In this document: one piece after another, positions 59,345 through 64,000 of the stretch
Position numbering within the stretch: the first letter of the stretch is position 1
How the letters are laid out: the number at the start of each line of letters is the position of its first letter
NCBI GenBank assembly: GCA_009823395.1
Contig: CM020515.1
Coordinates: 9,539,989 to 9,603,988, forward strand
Source of the DNA: Thamnaconus septentrionalis
Taxonomy: Eukaryota; Chordata; Actinopteri; Tetraodontiformes; Monacanthidae
DNA: 64,000 bases
Direction of reading: 5' to 3'
The notes under the pieces: generated by a model
Told to the model about the DNA's origin: nothing
Seen by the model: only the letters and a program-made list of their open reading frames with translations
The model's database searches: none
Program-made: the position numbers and the translations under genes

Positions 59345-60160
59345 GAGTACTTGAAAATGTAAAAAACAAATAAGGTAGACGGGCAACCAAAGCTTAGTCG
59401 TGTTACTTAGGCCTCTGTAATGGGGAATTAAAAAAAAAAAAAAAAAGCTTACATTTACTGCCGTTATGTTTCATTTCAATGTGCAAGAAAAGTGCCTGGA
59501 TGTTTGGTTTGGCTTTCTTTTTCTTTTTTTAAACCCTTTTTCTTTTTATGCATTGCCCTGTATGACAGACAAATCATCCAGAGTGAAACTGTGAAGAGCG
59601 AACGTTTACTATCACAATTATTGATTATTATATTATTATTATTATTGAAAAATGTGAAAACAACTAAAGTTGCACGAGCTTGCGACCTGCTCATGGCTGC
59701 CGCCAGTAGAGGTTTATGCACTCAACCCAGAGCTGCTGATGAAAGACAATCTAATTTCAAAGTTTGACAAATTATTTTAGAATGTTTATTATGGATATTT
59801 ATTATTTAAACCTCTATTTTTTTTCTTTATTGATTATGTAAATGTTTTTGATTTAAAGACAGCTGCTGGATTGGTTAGGAATTTTCCAGAGAAAAGATGA
59901 CTTTTTTTTCCTGTTTGAAGGAAATAAAAAATATACATATAGCTGGAATGTCTTTTGGTTTTGTATATAAATATTTTAAAAGAGTCTCCTATTTTGAACC
60001 TTTAAACCGTCTGTCACTTTTTTTTTCATCCATCAGTCTTAGAGTGAAGATAAAAAATAATACAAACAGGGAAGGGATATCTGCTGCAAAAAAACATATT
60101 AATCAAAATAAGCATTGAGCTGTGCAGCAAGTGTATGTTTTATTAGCTTAATAAATGGAT
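59345..60160 (+). other. rbbp6: rbbp6 3' UTR
   Basis: AT-rich sequence after the stop with ATTTA-like and TATTTATTATTT motifs. AATAAA occurs at 59923-59928 and 60150-60155. Either could end the long transcript. Confidence 0.5.
60150..60155 (+). terminator. rbbp6: Candidate distal poly(A) signal of rbbp6
   Basis: AATAAA, followed about 85 bases on by a TTTTGTTGTTG GT/T-rich stretch. Confidence 0.4.
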
Positions 60161-60659
60161 TGCATGGAAGTCATACCTCTTCTGCTGCAAATCACATTTA
60201 TATGTTACAGCATATACAGTATGTGATTAGGTTTTTTGTTTTGTTGTTGTTGTTTTGTCAACTTTTTCCATTTTTTTGGTTTTGCCACTGAGCATTTTGT
60301 TTTCACTGATTTCAACTGACAAATTTTGAATTTTCAATCATTCTATAGCATCCTATTTCAATAGCATCAAAAGGGCGCTTAAAAGGATAGGACTCGCCTC
60401 GCTTTGTGAATCGTATTAACAAAATATTGCCAGTAAATCACGCTGACATGTAGCTCAAACTGAAGCTCATTAAAAAGGATGAAATCGGCTGCTCTCAGAG
60501 GAAGAGCACCGGAGGAGACGTCCTCTTCCTGTGCTGTTCCTCCGCTCGCTTCCCGTCTTCCGGGCTTCTTCTGACTCCTTTTTCATTACCGGGCTGTTGG
60601 CTTCTCGTGCGGTCCTCCTTGCCTCAGTACCAGGTAGGGGCGCCCGGCCTCAGTGCAAC

Positions 60660-61283
60660 AAAGGCTGCGTTCAGACTGCAGGCGCATCTGATTCAAAAAT
60701 CAGATTCTTTCTCAAATCCGATTTGTAGGGCTGACTGTCCACACTGTTTAGCGAGAGTCCAAATGGGATCTGGCTCTGTTCAGACAGGTCCACATTATCG
60801 ACCCATTTGACAGGTCGTCCAGCGTAGCGTGTAGTGTGTGACGTCTTATAGTTGCGACAGCGACGCTTGTTTTGCTATACAAGTCCTGGAGCTTGGCTTG
60901 AATGGAGTTATCTCCCCACAGACTGATGAGCCAATGAGTTTCCTCAATCATGGGACTGCTGTTTTCTACTTCTTCTGTCTGCTTCATTACGTTACAGCTC
61001 CACACCTGCTGGCGCCCTCTGGTCTGGCGCTCACTGGGTCTTGTGTCGCGTAGAGTGACGTCACGGACAGTCAAAACCGAGCTGTGTGTTTGGAGCTGTT
61101 CACACTGAGACGCATCTGTCCAAATGCGATTTTGAAACTGCCTCCCGGAAGTGGTTTCAATCTGTTTTGCAAAAGTCGTATTTCATGTGATTTGTGACTG
61201 TTCGGACTGCAAAAGAGCCGTCTGGTTTCAGTCTGGATCTGGGCTAAGAATCGGATTTTGGTTGGGAGTCTGAACGTGGCTTT
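60660..61283 (+). mobile_element. MITE family B, copy with both ends
   Basis: The left end AAGGCTGCGTTCAGACTGC and the right end (reverse complement AAAGCCACGTTCAGACTCCC) form an inverted terminal repeat. Subterminal blocks (TTCAAAAATCAGATT-like at left, TCTGTTTTGCAAAAGTCG at right) recur in the degraded copy at 10118-10343. No transposase. Family assignment and target duplication could not be resolved. Confidence 0.75.
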
Positions 61284-61539
61284 ATACACTCCACATATTT
61301 CAAGACATGTCCAGTTCTGTCTGACTCAGGTTGCTGTCCGTCTGTCTGTCTGTCTGGGTCTTTTTTGTTGCATTGTGCGTTGTGCATGAGGCAGGTAAGA
61401 GCAACGTCGGACCAACATACACTCCACTCGTCTGTGCCAGCTCATGTGTTTTCTCTCGTCCGTCTACGTGCATATTGAAGTCCACGCTTGATTATTTTTC
61501 TCCCCTCCCTTTTTTTTTTCTCTCTTCTTCGCTTCATTA

Positions 61540-62217
61540 AGCCGCCGCCACAGAGGAGACGTGGCAGAGTTCCAGCCTCTCTGTACTCCCTGCGTGCCCG
61601 CTGCGACTGCGAGCGCTTGTCGCCGTGCCAGAGGCATGCTGGGATCGGGATGCCCTAACTTTGGCTCGCATCCAAAATAGAAAGAAAAAAACACCCCGGC
61701 TCGGACAGTGGCGGCGGTGCCCAGACAGTGCCCACTTCTGCTGCACGCTCTCCGGGGTTAAAGCTCAACTTTTACGGGCTCCGAGCGTACGACCCGCTCT
61801 GGCTTCCGCGGCGACCGCCCCTTGCTGTCTTCCTTTTTTTCCCTTTTTTTTTATTGTGGCTCTGCAGCTTGTCTGCGAGAGTCGGAGAAGGATGATTTAA
61901 AAAAAAAAATGATTTGAGGAAAGAAGTGAAACGGGGATAGATGCGAAATCGTGGTGGTGGTGGTGGTGGTGGTGGTGGTGGGGAAGGATTGTTGCAGACA
62001 GACACGCAGTAGAGGAGGAGACAGACGGGTGCAGATGTCAGACACGTTGAAAGACACAAAGATCCTAGCAGGGTGGGAAACACAGACAGTGGGACAGACA
62101 CGCACACAGTCAGTCAGACAGACGGACGGGCAGACAGACAGGTGGATCCAGTAGAAATCAAGGGCAATATCTCTCCCGTCTCCCCCTCCCAATCGCACGG
62201 CACGGATCAGAACAAGG
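61540..62217 (+). promoter_or_regulatory. GC-rich block, possible first exon/promoter of the next gene
   Basis: After AT-rich and MITE sequence, composition rises in GC and CpG (GCCGCCGCCACAG, TTCCGCGGCGACCG), then come a (GGT)n run and a stretch ending AACAAG before GTACGC, a plausible donor at 62218. Conserved vertebrate synteny predicts tnrc6a next on the plus strand, but no residue of its known N-terminus is seen, so an untranslated first exon is the most I can propose. Confidence 0.3.
61951..61981. repeat. (GGT)n trinucleotide repeat
   Basis: Ten GGT/TGG units, G-rich on the plus strand. Confidence 0.93.
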
Positions 62218-63054
62218 TACGCTTTTGTCGGACTCGTCGCTTGTTTCCGCTCCCCTGGTAGCCATCTGCTGCTTTTGTTTCCTCGTCTTTTCCTTGTTTC
62301 CACCTTCTCCCTTTTTTTTTGGTTTTTATCTCTCCTCTTGTGCCCCCCCACTCCCCTTTCCCGTCTGGGTTTCCTTCTTTCCTTTTGTGCCAGCGATGTG
62401 TGCCGACCGTCTCGGGGCGCCGTGCCAACCCTTGTCTGATGGACCTGCGTGCTCCTCTTGTTTGTGTGTTTGTGTGTGCAGGCAGGATTGTTTAGGGCCG
62501 GCGGTAGAAGGCAAAGCAGGTGTTGTGTCGAACCGCATCTTATATAATCCGCCACCAATCAGTTTGACCTTTCTTACTTTCGCGCTGGCTGCCGCGAAAG
62601 GCAAAATCTGAGCTCTGGCAGACCATCGTCGTGAGGAGAAAAGTTTAGCAATTCAGCAGAAAGCTGCCCCAGTCTTGAAGGACAACAGAACAAAGAGCAC
62701 GTTAGATGAATGATGATGTTTTTGGAAAATATTGTAAAATTATCTTTTCTTTTTTCTCTGACCTTAGTTTGTCTCTCCTGCTGTGTGTGTTTGACCCAAT
62801 TGTGTAGCTCATAGCTCAAGAAAAGTCAGAGTCAATGAGATCGCACATGCAAACTGCAACAACAACATATTGTTTTGCCACATGTTGCGTGACTGACCTG
62901 AATCTGTTGTATATTTATTTACTACATAATCTTATTATGTGCTGCTAGCGCTGATTGGCCTTGCCAACCCGTGGGACTGATAGAGAGGATGATGTTTGTG
63001 TTGTTTGTTATCAGGTGCCCTTTTTATTGTACTTGTGACTTGAGGCTGTAAACT

Positions 63055-63137
63055 GAATTGCCATTCGGGGATTAATAAAGTTGTTTGAACTGAATTGAAT
63101 TGAACTAAATTGAATTGAATTGAATTGAACTGAATTG
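63055..63137 (+). mobile_element. Retroposon 3' tail with (TTGAA)n
   Basis: ATTCGGGGATTAATAAAGTT followed by TTGAA/TTGAACTGAA units resembles the 3' terminus of fish non-LTR retroposons that end in short tandem units. Only the tail is present. Confidence 0.45.
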
Positions 63138-63921
63138 TTGGACCACATACAAAGTAGCCGAGGTGGTATGAACACCTGACTGCAGGGAGGCCGTCACCGA
63201 TGTGGTTGCGGTCACGGTAAGGAAATAGAGCTCTGTGTGATGTCACAAAAGGATGATCACCACAACTGGGTGTTTTAACTCGCATTTTCAAAAAAGCATG
63301 TCAGGAAAAGAAGCAAAGGGTGGTCTTTTCCTCTCATGTCTGTGAAGGTTCTCAGTCATCCAGGCCATGTTAAGGTAGAAGGGTTAAATTAGGGCAACTG
63401 GACTTGTTACAACAGGTCTTGTTGTCCTCACTTAACCCTTCTGCTGCCTTTTCCACTCTTGTTTTTTTCCAAAGTTGAGAGTAACTAAAATCTATGATCT
63501 GAAATAATTATTTTGAAGGTGCTTTCCTGCACACTGAAAAATCTAAATATGTCACTTAAGCCGAGAAAAGTGTGCAGGAGGAATTTGCAATGGCGTGGCA
63601 TTGTTATTATATGCAGTTTGTCATTATTTTCTTTTTTAATACGAGGGGACGGGCAGGGAAGGAAGAGTTCCTGTCGGCGGCAGACGTGAGTCAGGCAGTG
63701 AAGGAATGCGCGTGCGCACATGATTGTCCACATGCAAATGAGGGGCTGCTTTTATGATTCTTAATCTTGTATGGCATTTAGAAAATTGTAATGTGACGTG
63801 ACAACGTGCGCCTGCGTATGTGTGAGTGCGTGTGCACGTTTGTCTTCCTTGCACTCCTGCCCGGTCCTGTCTGTGACCACAACTGTGCGCAGAATATCAA
63901 TGAGCATCTCAGGCTACCCAG

Positions 63922-63924
<3 letters not shown>

Positions 63925-63988
<64 letters not shown>

Positions 63989-63992
63989 GTGT
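63925..63992. repeat. (GT)n microsatellite
   Basis: Perfect GT run of about 60 bases close to the window end. Confidence 0.97.
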
Positions 63993-64000
63993 AAAACGGG

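Larger units (their letters stand above)
62218..64000 (+). other. 3' end of window, no coding exon seen
   Basis: Unique AT-rich sequence with a TTGAA-tailed retroposon fragment (63060-63137), a repeat-like block around 63335-63420 (CTCAGTCATCCAGG) and a terminal GT microsatellite. If the block at 61540-62217 is a first exon, this is the start of its first intron. Confidence 0.5.

Noticed and set aside
62073..62261. Coding first exon of tnrc6a
   Set aside because: The open frame reads through CAGA/GACAG-type low-complexity DNA and does not resemble the lysine/glutamate-rich TNRC6 N-terminus; kept only as a possible untranslated exon.

Overview
The window is nuclear DNA of a ray-finned fish, most likely a percomorph-type teleost. 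The evidence is split coding exons with GT/AG junctions, very dense CA/GT and CT/GA microsatellites, fish-type SINE and MITE remnants, and three genes in the order prkcb - cacng3 - rbbp6, all on the plus strand. That order and orientation match human 16p12 (PRKCB-CACNG3-RBBP6-TNRC6A). No prokaryotic, organellar or viral gene organisation is present. Genes were identified by reading the exons and comparing them with remembered human family members; no search was run.

Layout. 1-1074 is the last part of a prkcb intron. 1075-1230 is the terminal beta-I coding exon of prkcb, followed by a long 3' UTR (candidate poly(A) signals at 3795 and 5168). 5174-12600 is repeat-rich intergenic sequence with a 39-bp minisatellite at about 12003-12215. 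12600-14179 is the GC- and purine-rich promoter/5' UTR of cacng3. Its four coding exons lie at 14180-14396, 27049-27132, 29000-29140 and 31655-32163 (316 aa, a TARP ending in TTPV). 32164-46400 is its 3' flank and the intergenic region, holding microsatellites, several MITE-like elements and a tRNA-derived SINE. rbbp6 runs from 46883 to 59344 in nineteen coding exons (1473 aa in my model). Its order is DWNN ubiquitin-like domain, CCHC zinc knuckle, RING/U-box, proline/serine/glutamine linker, RS-rich segment and a long charged tail. 59345-64000 is its 3' flank, a MITE, and a GC-rich block at about 61540-62217 that may be the first exon/promoter of the next gene (tnrc6a by synteny, unproven).

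How the genes relate. They are not an operon and act separately. prkcb encodes a conventional protein kinase C, cacng3 an AMPA-receptor auxiliary subunit, and rbbp6 a nuclear E3 ubiquitin ligase and mRNA 3'-end processing factor. Their adjacency is ancient vertebrate synteny.

I did not find an exotic new system. The most useful leads are: (1) a possible alternative 3' end of rbbp6 giving a DWNN-only protein, with an acceptor followed at once by TAG and a poly(A) signal; (2) a 58-nt segment in rbbp6 that reads either as a tiny intron or as RS-rich coding sequence ending in a frameshift; (3) a promoter-like cluster inside cacng3 intron 2; (4) MITE families, one hAT-like with a perfect 8-bp target duplication and one found three times with 15-bp termini and internal palindromes; (5) conserved-looking AT-rich blocks inside cacng3 introns.
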